A stretch of 64,000 nt of DNA, from NCBI GenBank assembly GCA_040635515.1, contig JBEYHY010000004.1, positions 124,001-188,000 of the forward strand, given 5' to 3'. The position numbers were made by a program, and so were the translations under genes. Within the stretch, counting starts at the first letter, position 1; the number at the start of each line of letters is the position of its first letter. This DNA comes from Prauserella_A sp040635515. GTDB lineage: Bacteria > Actinomycetota > Actinomycetes > Mycobacteriales > Pseudonocardiaceae. The notes below the pieces were generated by a model, which was not told the DNA's origin, made no database searches, and saw only the letters and a program-made list of their open reading frames with translations. This document shows positions 1 to 7,913 of the stretch, one piece after another.

Positions 1-1068
1 GGGAACCGTGACCCAGACGTAGAAACCGCCGTCCGGCTGGGTCCACGTGCAGCCCGCCGGCAGGTGCTGTTCAAGCGCTGACAGCATGGCGTCGCGACGT
101 TCCCTGTAGTTCTCGCGGAAGGTCTTGACCTGTCCCTTCCAGTCATGCGTTGCCAGATAACGGGAAACGACGAGCTGGTTGAGCGTCGGCGGGCACAGTG
201 TCGCCGATTCCGCGGCCAGCACGAGCTTTTCGCGCACCGCGTGGGGAGCGAGCACCCAGCCGACGCGAAGACCGGAGGCGAAGGTCTTGGAGAACGATCC
301 GAGGTAGACCACGTTGTCCGGATCCATCGAGCGCAGCGCCGGATAGGTCTGACCGTCGAAACCGAGCAGGCCGTAGGGATTGTCCTCGACGACGAGGACG
401 TCGTTTTCCCTGCAGATTTCAAGGATCTCGGCGCGTCGTTCCACCGCGAGCGTCACGCCGGCCGGGTTGTGGAAGTTCGGGATGGTGTAAAGGAACTTCA
501 CCCGCTCGCCTTGGCGCTTGGCGTACGCGAGCGCTTCCCTGAGCGTCTCGGGAACGAGCCCGTCGTCGTCCATGGCGACGTGTACGACCTTGGCCTGATA
601 CGCGGCGAACGAACCGAGAGCGCCGACGTAGGAGGGGCCTTCGGCGATCACGACGTCCCCGGGGTCACAGAAGAGCCGGGTCACCATGTCGAGGCCCATT
701 TGAGAGCCGACGGTGACGACGACGTCATCGGGGTGCGCTGTGATGCCTTCCATCGCCATGACGTCGCAGATTTGCTCACGTAGAGCCGGAACACCGTGCG
801 CGGAGCCGTACTGGAGCGCAACGAGGCCGTCCTCGGCGATGAGCTCCGCCATCTGGCTCGACAGCGATTCGAGGGGCAATGCCGCGAGGTTGGGCATGCC
901 GCCGGCCAGTGAGACGACCTCGGGCCTGCTGGCGACCGCGAACAACGCTCGGATCTCCGACGCCGTCATTCCCGCCGTGCGCGCGGCGTAACGGTCGAGG
1001 TGAGGGTCGAGATTGTGGCGGCCGGGCTCCGACCCCTGTCTGTGCTCCGGTGGCTGAGCGGCATTCAT
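1..1068 (-). CDS. PLP-dependent aminotransferase, class I/II (partial, C-terminus off the left edge)
   Basis: A fold-type I aminotransferase acting on an unidentified amino acid and a 2-oxo acid in the cytoplasm. The frame stays open from ATG 1068 to base 1, giving 356 codons. The PLP-binding lysine is about residue 261 in GSFSKTFASGLRVGW, and the N-terminus carries the substrate-loop motif SLAGGMPN. The last visible residues, GGFYVWV, are typical of the C-terminal domain of MocR-like and 2-aminoadipate-type enzymes (family knowledge), so about 40-70 residues are missing. It has no N-terminal DNA-binding domain, so it is an enzyme rather than a MocR regulator. It is divergent from the GNAT gene, with an inverted repeat between them. 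The substrate cannot be read from sequence. Confidence 0.9.
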   Translation of the reverse strand, partial: MNAAQPPEHRQGSEPGRHNLDPHLDRYAARTAGMTASEIRALFAVASRPEVVSLAGGMPNLAALPLESLSSQMAELIAEDGLVALQYGSAHGVPALREQICDVMAMEGITAHPDDVVVTVGSQMGLDMVTRLFCDPGDVVIAEGPSYVGALGSFAAYQAKVVHVAMDDDGLVPETLREALAYAKRQGERVKFLYTIPNFHNPAGVTLAVERRAEILEICRENDVLVVEDNPYGLLGFDGQTYPALRSMDPDNVVYLGSFSKTFASGLRVGWVLAPHAVREKLVLAAESATLCPPTLNQLVVSRYLATHDWKGQVKTFRENYRERRDAMLSALEQHLPAGCTWTQPDGGFYVWVTVP

Positions 1069-1111
1069 CGCACACTTCTGTCTGCTTCGAAAAGCGCGTC
1101 GGCAGTTGGTC

Positions 1112-1131
1112 GGTCTACCAGCGGGTAGACC
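1112..1131. promoter_or_regulatory. Inverted repeat, candidate operator in the divergent intergenic region
   Basis: GGTCTACC, four bases, GGTAGACC: perfect 8-base arms between the aminotransferase (leftward) and GNAT gene (rightward). It lies 44 bases upstream of the aminotransferase start, a normal place for a dimeric regulator. No regulator gene is adjacent, so the binding protein is unknown. Confidence 0.4.
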
Positions 1132-1274
1132 CCAATGAGTGTAACGTCCGTTGGTTGGCCCACTCCCCGCTTTCCGCCGCTTGTCACATCGGCCTATGCT
1201 TTGCTGGCCTCCGCGGCGCCGTCTCGCGCGCGTCGGCACAAGATCGATAGTCGGGTTTTCCAGGGGAGGTCGGG

Positions 1275-1916
1275 GTGTCGCGACGCATTGTGGGCGTCAC
1301 GCTGGACAACCTGGAGCAGCTTCCGGTGCAGTGCCGGCGCTGCGTCTACTGGGAGTTGGCTCCGCACTTGCGTGAGCAAGCGGCCGAGTTCGGCGAGACC
1401 GAGGTCGAAAAGGAAGCCTGGGTGTCCGGCGTCCTGCTGGAATGGGGTTCGTGCGGCCGCATCATCCACAGTGGCAATCTGCCGGTCGGTTTCGTGCTGT
1501 ACGCGCCGCCGAGTGCCGTTCCGAGGGCGGATGCGTTTCCGACTTCCCCGCCGAGTGCCGACGCGGTGCTACTGACGTCCTTCCACGTTGCCCCTGAGTT
1601 CCGCGGTGGCGGCCTTGGGAGGCTTCTGGTGCAGGCGGTTGCCAAGGACCTCACCCGACGCGGCGTACGGGCCATTGAGGCTTTCGGCGACGCGCGGCCG
1701 GACGAGGCGAGCGGCGACGAGCACACGTGTGTGGTGCCCTCGGCGTTCCTGCAGAGCGTCGGGTTCAAGACGGTGCGTGCTCACCCTCGCTGGCCGAGGT
1801 TGCGTCTTGAGCTGCGCTCGGCGATCTCCTGGAAGGAAGACGTCGAAGCCGCGCTGGAGAAGCTGCTCGGCCAGGTCACCATCACGACGGCGACGCCGGA
1901 GAGCGCTCGCGCCTGA
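1275..1916 (+). CDS. GNAT family N-acetyltransferase
   Basis: A 213-residue acyl-CoA-dependent N-acetyltransferase, probably cytoplasmic, substrate unknown. The acetyl-CoA loop is visible at about residues 113-121 as FRGGGLGRLL, after the beta-4 strand containing LLTSFHVAPE. The N-terminus has CRRCVYWE, found in actinobacterial relatives. The GTG start is supported by AGGGGAGG five bases upstream. Position next to cwlM and opposite to it matches Rv3916c of M. tuberculosis (remembered order), so it is likely the conserved origin-proximal gene. It ends at a strong bidirectional hairpin shared with cwlM. Confidence 0.85.
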   Translation: MSRRIVGVTLDNLEQLPVQCRRCVYWELAPHLREQAAEFGETEVEKEAWVSGVLLEWGSCGRIIHSGNLPVGFVLYAPPSAVPRADAFPTSPPSADAVLLTSFHVAPEFRGGGLGRLLVQAVAKDLTRRGVRAIEAFGDARPDEASGDEHTCVVPSAFLQSVGFKTVRAHPRWPRLRLELRSAISWKEDVEAALEKLLGQVTITTATPESARA

Positions 1917-1922
1917 GGGAAG

Positions 1923-1962
1923 TTATCCACAGATCTGTGCACAACTGCCCCGGTTATCCACA
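1923..1962. other. Cluster of three DnaA-box-like sequences
   Basis: Two exact TTATCCACA boxes lie at 1923-1931 and 1954-1962, and an inverted one-mismatch box (TGTGCACAA) at 1936-1944. The third box sits in the loop of the terminator hairpin. TTATCCACA is the E. coli R1-type box and TTGTCCACA the usual actinobacterial form. The neighbouring genes are ones that normally lie close to oriC. The pattern is seen; DnaA binding is inferred. Confidence 0.6.
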
Positions 1963-1976
1963 ACCGGGGCAGTTTT
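1943..1976. terminator. Bidirectional terminator between GNAT gene and cwlM
   Basis: A perfect 13-base stem (1943-1955 with 1962-1974) closes a six-base loop and is followed by TTTT on the plus strand. It separates two convergent genes and could end both transcripts. The loop contains most of a DnaA box. Confidence 0.85.
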
Positions 1977-2018
1977 CTTGGGGATTTCCTGTGGGGAACG
2001 CTGGGGACTACCGGTGGA

Positions 2019-3164
2019 CTACTCGGCTTTGGCCAGCTCGTGGGCGAGTACGTCGGCAAACGTGAAGGTGCCGGTGGGCTGGTCGTTCTCGCCGAGCAGG
2101 TACAGGCGCTTGACCGCGATGAGGATGCCTTCGGCGACGACATCGCGGAACGCGGGATCGGAGAGCCGCATCCGATCGTCGTGGTTGGTCAGGTAGCCGA
2201 TCTCGACCCGGACGGCCGGACAGCGAGTCCTGGTGAAGATCTCCCAGGTCTTCGGATGGGTACGGCAATCGCGCAGCCCCGTCCTCGCGGCCAGTTCGCG
2301 CTGAATGTAGCCGGCAAGCAGCTCACCGACCGTCGATGTCGTGCCGTTGCCCGTCCCGAAGTGGAAGCTCGCGACCCCCTGCGCGTACGGCGAGCGGTTG
2401 CCGTCGCTGTGCAGGGAGAGAAAGAGGTCCGCCCCGGCGTCGTTGGCGAACTCGGCCCGTTCGAGCTCGGAAGGACTGTGTGTGGGACCGCGAGAGATGA
2501 GGGCCTCCATGCCTGTTGCCTTCATCCGGCCTTCCAGCCTGCGCGCGAGATCCCAGGCAATGTCCGCTTCGCGGACGTTGTCGACCGTGACACCGAGATC
2601 GTCACCGCCGTGGCCAGGGTCGATCACGATGCGCTTGCCCCGCAGCCGGGGGCCTGCCCTGCGCACCTGCTCCTGTTCGCGGAGAAACACCGGGCGCCCG
2701 CCACGGGCCCGCGGGGACAGCTGCCGCAGCGCCCTGACCGTCGCCGCACCGCAGATGCCGTCGACGACGAGGCCGTAGTCGCGCTGGAAATTGCGTAGCG
2801 CGTGCTCGGTCTGCGGGCCGAAGCCACCGTCTGGCCTGCCCGCGTCGTAGCCGAGTTCGGTCAGCCGTTCCTGGAGAGCGAAGACGTCGTCGCCGTGCAC
2901 CGGCGAGGAGATCAGGTAGGCGAGCGGCCTGCTACCGAGGTGGTAGCTGGAACCGCGCAGCGCACGATAGGTCGCAGGCCCGACAATGCCGTCCGTGATC
3001 AGGCCCCTGCGCTGTTGAAACGCGCGAACGGCGTGTTCGACGACGGCATCGAATGCCCCATAGCCATCGGATCCGTCCCCGGGGGGAAGCAGATCAAGGC
3101 CAGAGAGCATGGACCTGATTTCGGCGACCTCCGGTCCGGTGTCGCCGCGGCGGAGTACCCGCAT
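2019..3164 (-). CDS. cwlM: CwlM-type N-acetylmuramoyl-L-alanine amidase homologue
   Basis: A 381-residue protein with two peptidoglycan-binding domains (about 4-70 and 85-148) and an Amidase_3 domain (about 178-355), with no signal peptide. In mycobacteria CwlM is cytoplasmic; when phosphorylated by PknB it activates MurA and regulates peptidoglycan precursor synthesis (known). The expected zinc ligands are all present: H185 in DPGHGG, E199 in READI, H252 in LHSDGN, E321 in VEIGY. The C-terminal tail PTGTFTFADVLAHEL matches the conserved CwlM phosphorylation region. ATG 3164 is chosen over an upstream start because GAGGAG lies just before it. It is followed on the same strand by trxA across a terminator-free side, but trxB-trxA lie upstream of it, with a hairpin between. 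Confidence 0.93.
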   Translation of the reverse strand: MRVLRRGDTGPEVAEIRSMLSGLDLLPPGDGSDGYGAFDAVVEHAVRAFQQRRGLITDGIVGPATYRALRGSSYHLGSRPLAYLISSPVHGDDVFALQERLTELGYDAGRPDGGFGPQTEHALRNFQRDYGLVVDGICGAATVRALRQLSPRARGGRPVFLREQEQVRRAGPRLRGKRIVIDPGHGGDDLGVTVDNVREADIAWDLARRLEGRMKATGMEALISRGPTHSPSELERAEFANDAGADLFLSLHSDGNRSPYAQGVASFHFGTGNGTTSTVGELLAGYIQRELAARTGLRDCRTHPKTWEIFTRTRCPAVRVEIGYLTNHDDRMRLSDPAFRDVVAEGILIAVKRLYLLGENDQPTGTFTFADVLAHELAKAE

Positions 3165-3320
3165 GCACTCCTCGCTCTTCCTTGGGCACCTAGTGCGCTC
3201 GATGCTGTGCAAATTGACTACAGAGCCCTGCGGCTCCATGTCCCCTATTGTGCCTTGCGAACTCTGTGTGAGCGCGCAGGCCCACTGCGTGCGTCACCGG
3301 GTCATGTCCGGCCACGCAAT

Positions 3321-3358
3321 GAAAAGCCCGGGGGCGCGCGATGGGCGTGCCCCCGGGC
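3321..3358 (-). terminator. Rho-independent terminator after trxA
   Basis: GCCCGGGGGC (3326-3335) pairs perfectly with 3349-3358. On the minus strand the stem is followed by TTTTC, so it terminates the leftward trxB-trxA transcript before cwlM. Confidence 0.85.
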
Positions 3359-3379
3359 CTTCTCAGCGCGAAAATCCGG

Positions 3380-3703
3380 TCAGAGGACGTCGGCCAGATC
3401 GGAGAGCAGCGCGTTCTTCGGCTTCGCTCCGACGATCTGCTTGACCGGCTTGCCTCCCTGGAAAAGGATCAGGGTGGGAACGGACATCACCTGGTAGTCA
3501 CGGGGGGTGCCCGGGTTCTGATCGATGTCGAGCTTCGCGATCTTGATCTTGTCCTTGTGCTCGGACGCGATCTCTTCGAGCACGGGAGCGACCATCTTGC
3601 ACGGGCCGCACCAGGTCGCCCAGAAGTCAACGAGGACAGGCTTGTCGCTGGCGAGCACGTCGTCGGCGAAGCTCTTGTCGGTCACCTGCACGGTGTCGGT
3701 CAT
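3380..3703 (-). CDS. trxA: Thioredoxin
   Basis: A 107-residue cytoplasmic disulfide reductase. The redox motif WCGPC places the catalytic cysteines at 32 and 35, and the cis-proline is P76 in MSVPT. Length and fold motifs are standard. AGGAG precedes the ATG. It lies 35 bases downstream of trxB, its reductase, so the two form an operon that restores oxidised protein thiols with NADPH. Clustering with sigM and its anti-sigma factor matches the conserved actinobacterial arrangement (trxC in M. tuberculosis). Confidence 0.97.
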   Translation of the reverse strand: MTDTVQVTDKSFADDVLASDKPVLVDFWATWCGPCKMVAPVLEEIASEHKDKIKIAKLDIDQNPGTPRDYQVMSVPTLILFQGGKPVKQIVGAKPKNALLSDLADVL

Positions 3704-3738
3704 CAGTTTCTTCTCCTGTCGTGTTCTGACCTGGACGA

Positions 3739-4734
3739 TCAGTTGACGCCGGCCGCGTACCCGCCGCCGACCAGTTCGGATGCTTCGTGGGCCTGTGCGA
3801 CGTCGGCGTGCTCGGCCAGCCAGCGCTCCGCGTCGATCGCGGCGGTGCAGCCGCTGCCCGCGGCCGTGATGGCCTGGCGGTAGGTCCGGTCGACGAGGTC
3901 GCCTGCCGCGAAAACACCGTCGATGTTGGTGTACGAACTGCGGCCCTGAGTGACCACGTAGCCCTCGTCGTCGAGATCGACCTGACCGCGGACGAGTTCG
4001 CTGCGCGGATCGTGCCCGATGGCGACGAAGAAGCCGCTGACGTCCAGCGTCGACTCCTCACCGGTCACGGTGTCCTTCAGCCGGAGACCCGCGACCTTGC
4101 CCTCACCGAGGACCTCGCTGATCTGCGAGTTCAGCTTCCACCGGATCTTCTCGTTCGCGCGAGCCCGCTCCAGCATGATCTTCGAGGCGCGGAACTCCTC
4201 CCTGCGATGCACGATGGTCACGGTCTTGGCGAACTTGGTGAGGAAGGTCGCCTCCTCCATCGCCGAGTCGCCACCGCCGACCACGGCGATGTCGTGGTCG
4301 CGGAAGAAGAAGCCGTCACACGTCGCGCACGCGGAGACACCTCGGCCGAGCAACTCCTGCTCGCCGGGGACTCCCAGATAACGCGCGGCGGCACCCATAG
4401 CCAGCACGACAGCCTTCGCCGCGTACTGCCTGCCGTTGGCCGTGACGTACTTGACCGGGCCGGTGAGGTCGAGCGCCTCGACGTCCTCGGTACGGAGGTC
4501 GGCGCCGAACACCTTGGCCTGCTCGCGCATCTCGTCCATCAGCTCGGGACCCTGGATGCCCGCACGGAAACCCGGGTAGTTCTCGACCTCGGTCGTGGTC
4601 ATCAGCGCCCCGCCGAACTGAGAACCCTCGAACACCAGGGGCTCCAACTGGGCGCGAGCGGCGTACACCGCGGCCGTATACCCAGCGGGACCCGATCCGA
4701 CAATGATCAGGTTCCGAATGTCCTCTGCAGCCAC
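3739..4734 (-). CDS. trxB: Thioredoxin-disulfide reductase (NADPH, FAD)
   Basis: A 331-residue flavoenzyme that passes electrons from NADPH to thioredoxin. FAD-binding GSGPAG is at about 13-18, the redox-active CATC cysteines are C136 and C139, the NADPH motif GGGDSA is at about 153-158, and the C-terminal FAD contact FAAGD is present. The GTG at 4734 is chosen because GGAGG lies six bases upstream; a TTG seven codons earlier is less likely. It precedes trxA in the same transcript. Confidence 0.96.
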   Translation of the reverse strand: MAAEDIRNLIIVGSGPAGYTAAVYAARAQLEPLVFEGSQFGGALMTTTEVENYPGFRAGIQGPELMDEMREQAKVFGADLRTEDVEALDLTGPVKYVTANGRQYAAKAVVLAMGAAARYLGVPGEQELLGRGVSACATCDGFFFRDHDIAVVGGGDSAMEEATFLTKFAKTVTIVHRREEFRASKIMLERARANEKIRWKLNSQISEVLGEGKVAGLRLKDTVTGEESTLDVSGFFVAIGHDPRSELVRGQVDLDDEGYVVTQGRSSYTNIDGVFAAGDLVDRTYRQAITAAGSGCTAAIDAERWLAEHADVAQAHEASELVGGGYAAGVN

Positions 4735-4820
4735 CCGTGACCTCCGCTTCGACAACGCCTGCTTACCAGGGTCAACACGATGGTAGGTGCGGGTGTTCCC
4801 GGCCTGCCGGGCGCCGCCGA

Positions 4821-4864
4821 TAAAAACGGGCCGACCCTTCCATGATGTGGAAGGACCGGCCCGT
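4821..4864 (-). terminator. Terminator after the anti-sigma factor gene
   Basis: A long imperfect stem: ACGGGCCG (4826-4833) with 4857-4864 and CCTTCCA (4836-4842) with 4848-4854. The minus-strand transcript continues into TTTTTA. It separates the sigM/anti-sigma unit from trxB. Confidence 0.85.
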
Positions 4865-4889
4865 GAACCTGAACCTGTGGTGCTGTGCT

Positions 4890-5645
4890 CTACCGTCCGA
4901 TGATTTCGTCCTTGAGCAGGCCAGGGTTTCCCTGACCGCAGTCGGGCGACAATGCGATGAGCCGGTACTGAGCCAGCTCCCCGGTGGTGTAGAGCACGAT
5001 GAGGGCTTCCTGGCCGTCGATGGTCGCGGGACGGAACCCGACCGGCTTCACGGCCGGATCGATACCGTTTGCCTCGACACAGGCCGCAAGCCGCTGTTGA
5101 TCCCCTACCGGCCCGAAATCACGGACCCCGTTGATCTCACCGAACGCACTGCCGAGGTTGTCACTCTGCAGTGCGAGTGGTGCTTCACTGTCCGCCTGCC
5201 CGCTGTCCGAAGGTGCGGGTTCGGCGACGCCCCCAGTTTGCTCCTGCGTGCCGGGCACCGTGATGACGACCGCGGCGACCACGGCCGCCGCGGCGGCCAA
5301 AAAGCCCGCCCCCCAGCCCGCACGCTTGTTTCTGCGCTTGCGAGCAACGTCGATACTCACGACGTTCGAGTCCCGTGCGTTGCTTTCCTGCGTGATCGCC
5401 GCTTCGATCCGGGCGGCCACATCGGCCGGCATCGGTTCGATCGGCGCGGCGGTCAGACTGGCGAGATCGGCACTCGTCGCATCGAGGGCCTCGATGATCG
5501 CGCGTGCTTCAGGATCCGCGTTGACCCTCGGCCACAATTCGGCCGCTTCGCGTTCGCTGAGTACACCGGCATGCAGGTCGGCGAGCACATCGACAGACCA
5601 CGGGGGGCCGACTGCCCCGCCCAACCCCCTGCCTTCGTCCGTCAT
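4890..5645 (-). CDS. Membrane anti-sigma factor for SigM
   Basis: A 251-residue single-pass protein. The cytoplasmic part (1-108) has a zinc-less anti-sigma helix bundle rich in Ala and Glu, then basic ARKRRNKR, a membrane segment at about 111-130, and an extracytoplasmic domain to 251 ending GLLKDEIIGR. It overlaps sigM by four bases (ATGA), a strong sign of coupled synthesis of sigma and anti-sigma. It is the counterpart of Rv3912, which restrains SigM (known). Primary sequence is poorly conserved in this family, so the function rests mainly on architecture and position. Confidence 0.85.
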   Translation of the reverse strand: MTDEGRGLGGAVGPPWSVDVLADLHAGVLSEREAAELWPRVNADPEARAIIEALDATSADLASLTAAPIEPMPADVAARIEAAITQESNARDSNVVSIDVARKRRNKRAGWGAGFLAAAAAVVAAVVITVPGTQEQTGGVAEPAPSDSGQADSEAPLALQSDNLGSAFGEINGVRDFGPVGDQQRLAACVEANGIDPAVKPVGFRPATIDGQEALIVLYTTGELAQYRLIALSPDCGQGNPGLLKDEIIGR

Positions 5646-6247
5646 CGTCCCTCCCCGTTTTTGCGTTCGTGAGTTGGGACGTCACCATGAGAGTCAGGGT
5701 TCCGCAGATGGGCGAGAAGTTTGGCTAGTTTGGCGCGTCCTCTTGCGCATCTGCTCTTGACCGTTCCTTCGGCGATATCCAGCATTTTCGCCGTTTCGGC
5801 AACGGAATAGCCCTCGACATCGACCAGCACGATCGGGACCCGTTGGTCCTCGGGGAGTTGCGCGAGCGCCTCCTTGATCACCAGTCGGGTTTCCCGTTCC
5901 GCGATCGAGTCACGAGGCATCGCGGGCTCGTTGTGGCCCTGCTCGGGCAGCGGCACCGTGGGTCGGGCCTGTCGTCTGCGGACCCTGTCGAGGCAGGCGT
6001 TGACGACGATCCGGTGCAGCCAGGTCGTGACCTGCGACTCCGCCCTGAAATTGGCGGCAGCCCTGAACGCCGAGATGAATGCCTCCTGTAAGGCGTCGGC
6101 GGCTTCTTCGGGGTCACGCACCGTGCGGAGGGCAACGGCCCACATCCTGTCGCGGTGCCGCTTGACCAACTCGTTGAAGGCGTGTGGATCCCCTGCGGTA
6201 TGCGCCGCTATGAGATCGGCATCAGTGGGAGCTGCTGCTGCGGTCAC
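5642..6247 (-). CDS. sigM: ECF RNA polymerase sigma factor SigM
   Basis: A 201-residue ECF sigma factor that directs RNA polymerase to stress promoters. Region 2 (about 20-88) carries DPEEAADALQEAF and the -10 melting segment QVTTWLHRI; region 4 (about 130-180) carries the helix-turn-helix YSVAETAKMLDIAEGTVKSR. It overlaps the anti-sigma gene by four bases. Start is uncertain: GTG 6247 is preferred to TTG two codons upstream; neither has a clear ribosome site, so a leaderless transcript is possible. Position beside mviN and trxBA matches mycobacterial sigM. Confidence 0.93.
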   Translation of the reverse strand: MTAAAAPTDADLIAAHTAGDPHAFNELVKRHRDRMWAVALRTVRDPEEAADALQEAFISAFRAAANFRAESQVTTWLHRIVVNACLDRVRRRQARPTVPLPEQGHNEPAMPRDSIAERETRLVIKEALAQLPEDQRVPIVLVDVEGYSVAETAKMLDIAEGTVKSRCARGRAKLAKLLAHLRNPDSHGDVPTHERKNGEGR

Positions 6248-6277
6248 CGGCAAAGAGTACTAACAGGTTGGGCTTTG

Positions 6278-7819
6278 TCACCCGGCAGGCAGGAAGGTCA
6301 GCTCGCCGAACTCGGAGGTGAACTCCGGTTCCTCTCCTGACAGGTAGGTGATCCACACGATGACGTACTCCGTCGAGGTGGGTTGGCGCAGCGAGACCTC
6401 GGTCTGCACGTCCTTCAGCTCGCCGGAGCCGATGACGTTCGTCGTGCCGAGGTCGGGGTTCGCACTGTCGGCCGACCTGATCTCGACCTTCGTGCCGGGG
6501 CTGTCGGCCGTGATTTCGACCTTCGCGAGGTTGATCGGCTCGTCGAACGTGGCGACGAGGCCGACGCCGGATTTGAAGGTGGGGAACTGCTGCCGGTAGT
6601 CGTCCGTGCTCCACACCGTGGCGGGATCGCCGTCGATCGCCTTGTCCGCGTCGGCGACGCTGTCCCCTTCGCCTTCGGGGTTGTAGACGGTGATCTCGGA
6701 CGGTGCGATCGGCTCGCCCGTGCCAGTTGCGGGCGGCGACCCCGAGTTGGCGGGCGGCGGCTGTTGCTGCTGCTCGCTCGCGGGTGGATCGGCGAGGTTG
6801 ACCTCGGGCCCGCTCGTCTCCGAGTCGTTCTGGAAGAAGCTGATGGCCATCATGCCCAGCCAGGCGAGGATGCCGACGGCCGCGATGACGAGCACGGTCA
6901 CCCCCAGCGCGAGCTTTCGCCTTCGCGCCGCGTCCTTGACCGGCCGTTTGGTTGTCCAGACCGTCCCGTCGGGGTCGACGGGCGGCGGCTCCTTGCTGAT
7001 GTACTGGGTGCGCTCGGCGGCTTCGGCGGCCTGGTCCAGAACGCGCAGGATGGCGGCGCTGGTGCGGATGCCGCCCTGCCCGCCGTCCTCGATCGTGCGA
7101 ACGGCCAGCGCCGAAAGTTCTTGCGGGACGCGTGGTTCGAGTGAGCGGGGCGGGACGAGCCTTCCCGCGGGTGATCTGGGAGCCGAGGGAAGGGCCGGTG
7201 GGCCGCCCTGGAGCGCCCACCTTCCGGTGAGCAGCAAGTAGAGGATGGCGCCGAGCGCTTTGACGTCGTCGCGCAGTGTCGCGTCGGGCAGTGGGCCGGG
7301 GAAGGCGAGGCGTAACCGGCCGTCAGGGGTGAGCCTCAGCCGCTGTGGGTGGTCCAGTCCGAGCACGAGTCCTGATTGGTGCGCCTGCTCGACCGCTTCG
7401 GCGAGTGCCTGCACCATGCGGGCGGCGGTTCCCGGATCGACGGGCTTCTCGGCGACGAGGTCGATCAGGTCCGTACCTTTTGTCCATTCCGCGACGACGA
7501 TGCCGAGCAGTCCCTCGCTGGAGGAGATGCCGTTGCCGAGGCTGAGTACGTCGAGCACCCGCGCCACGCCGGAATGGTTGAACTTCGCCGCGTGTGCCGC
7601 GCGTTCGAGCGTTCGTCTGCCGAGCCTGGCGGCTTCGGCATCGGCGGGATCGCCCACCAGCATGGTCAGCGCGACATCCCTGCGAAGCTGACCGTCCCGT
7701 GCGCGCCAGAGATGAGCTCCCGCGCGCTCGTCGATCCCGAACTGAGCAAGCAACCGATAACGGCCGTCGCCGACGACCCCTCCGGGTGCCAGCGATCCAC
7801 CCCGTGTACTCGTGGACAC
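6278..7819 (-). CDS. Membrane pseudokinase with discoidin-like extracellular domain (MviN partner)
   Basis: A 513-residue single-pass protein. Residues 15-290 resemble a Ser/Thr kinase but the ATP lysine of the VAIK strand is T52, the HRDxKPxN loop reads GLDHPQRL and the DFG motif is AFPG, so catalysis is not expected. A membrane segment lies at about 303-328, a Pro/Gln linker at 345-375, and a beta-sandwich domain resembling discoidin/F5-8C at 380-513. In M. tuberculosis these same parts are fused to the C-terminus of MviN (Rv3910), where phosphorylation recruits FhaA to control lipid II export (known). Here they are a separate gene 94 bases downstream of mviN. GTG start 7819 has a weak ribosome site. 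Confidence 0.85.
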   Translation of the reverse strand: MSTSTRGGSLAPGGVVGDGRYRLLAQFGIDERAGAHLWRARDGQLRRDVALTMLVGDPADAEAARLGRRTLERAAHAAKFNHSGVARVLDVLSLGNGISSSEGLLGIVVAEWTKGTDLIDLVAEKPVDPGTAARMVQALAEAVEQAHQSGLVLGLDHPQRLRLTPDGRLRLAFPGPLPDATLRDDVKALGAILYLLLTGRWALQGGPPALPSAPRSPAGRLVPPRSLEPRVPQELSALAVRTIEDGGQGGIRTSAAILRVLDQAAEAAERTQYISKEPPPVDPDGTVWTTKRPVKDAARRRKLALGVTVLVIAAVGILAWLGMMAISFFQNDSETSGPEVNLADPPASEQQQQPPPANSGSPPATGTGEPIAPSEITVYNPEGEGDSVADADKAIDGDPATVWSTDDYRQQFPTFKSGVGLVATFDEPINLAKVEITADSPGTKVEIRSADSANPDLGTTNVIGSGELKDVQTEVSLRQPTSTEYVIVWITYLSGEEPEFTSEFGELTFLPAG

Positions 7820-7913
7820 TCGGGTCGGACCCCCTGCCTTGTTCGCCTCTCGTTCTCAGCATGAGGGTACGTGAATATCGGGTGGGTTCGTGCGGCATAC
7901 GGGCCACGGCCGT

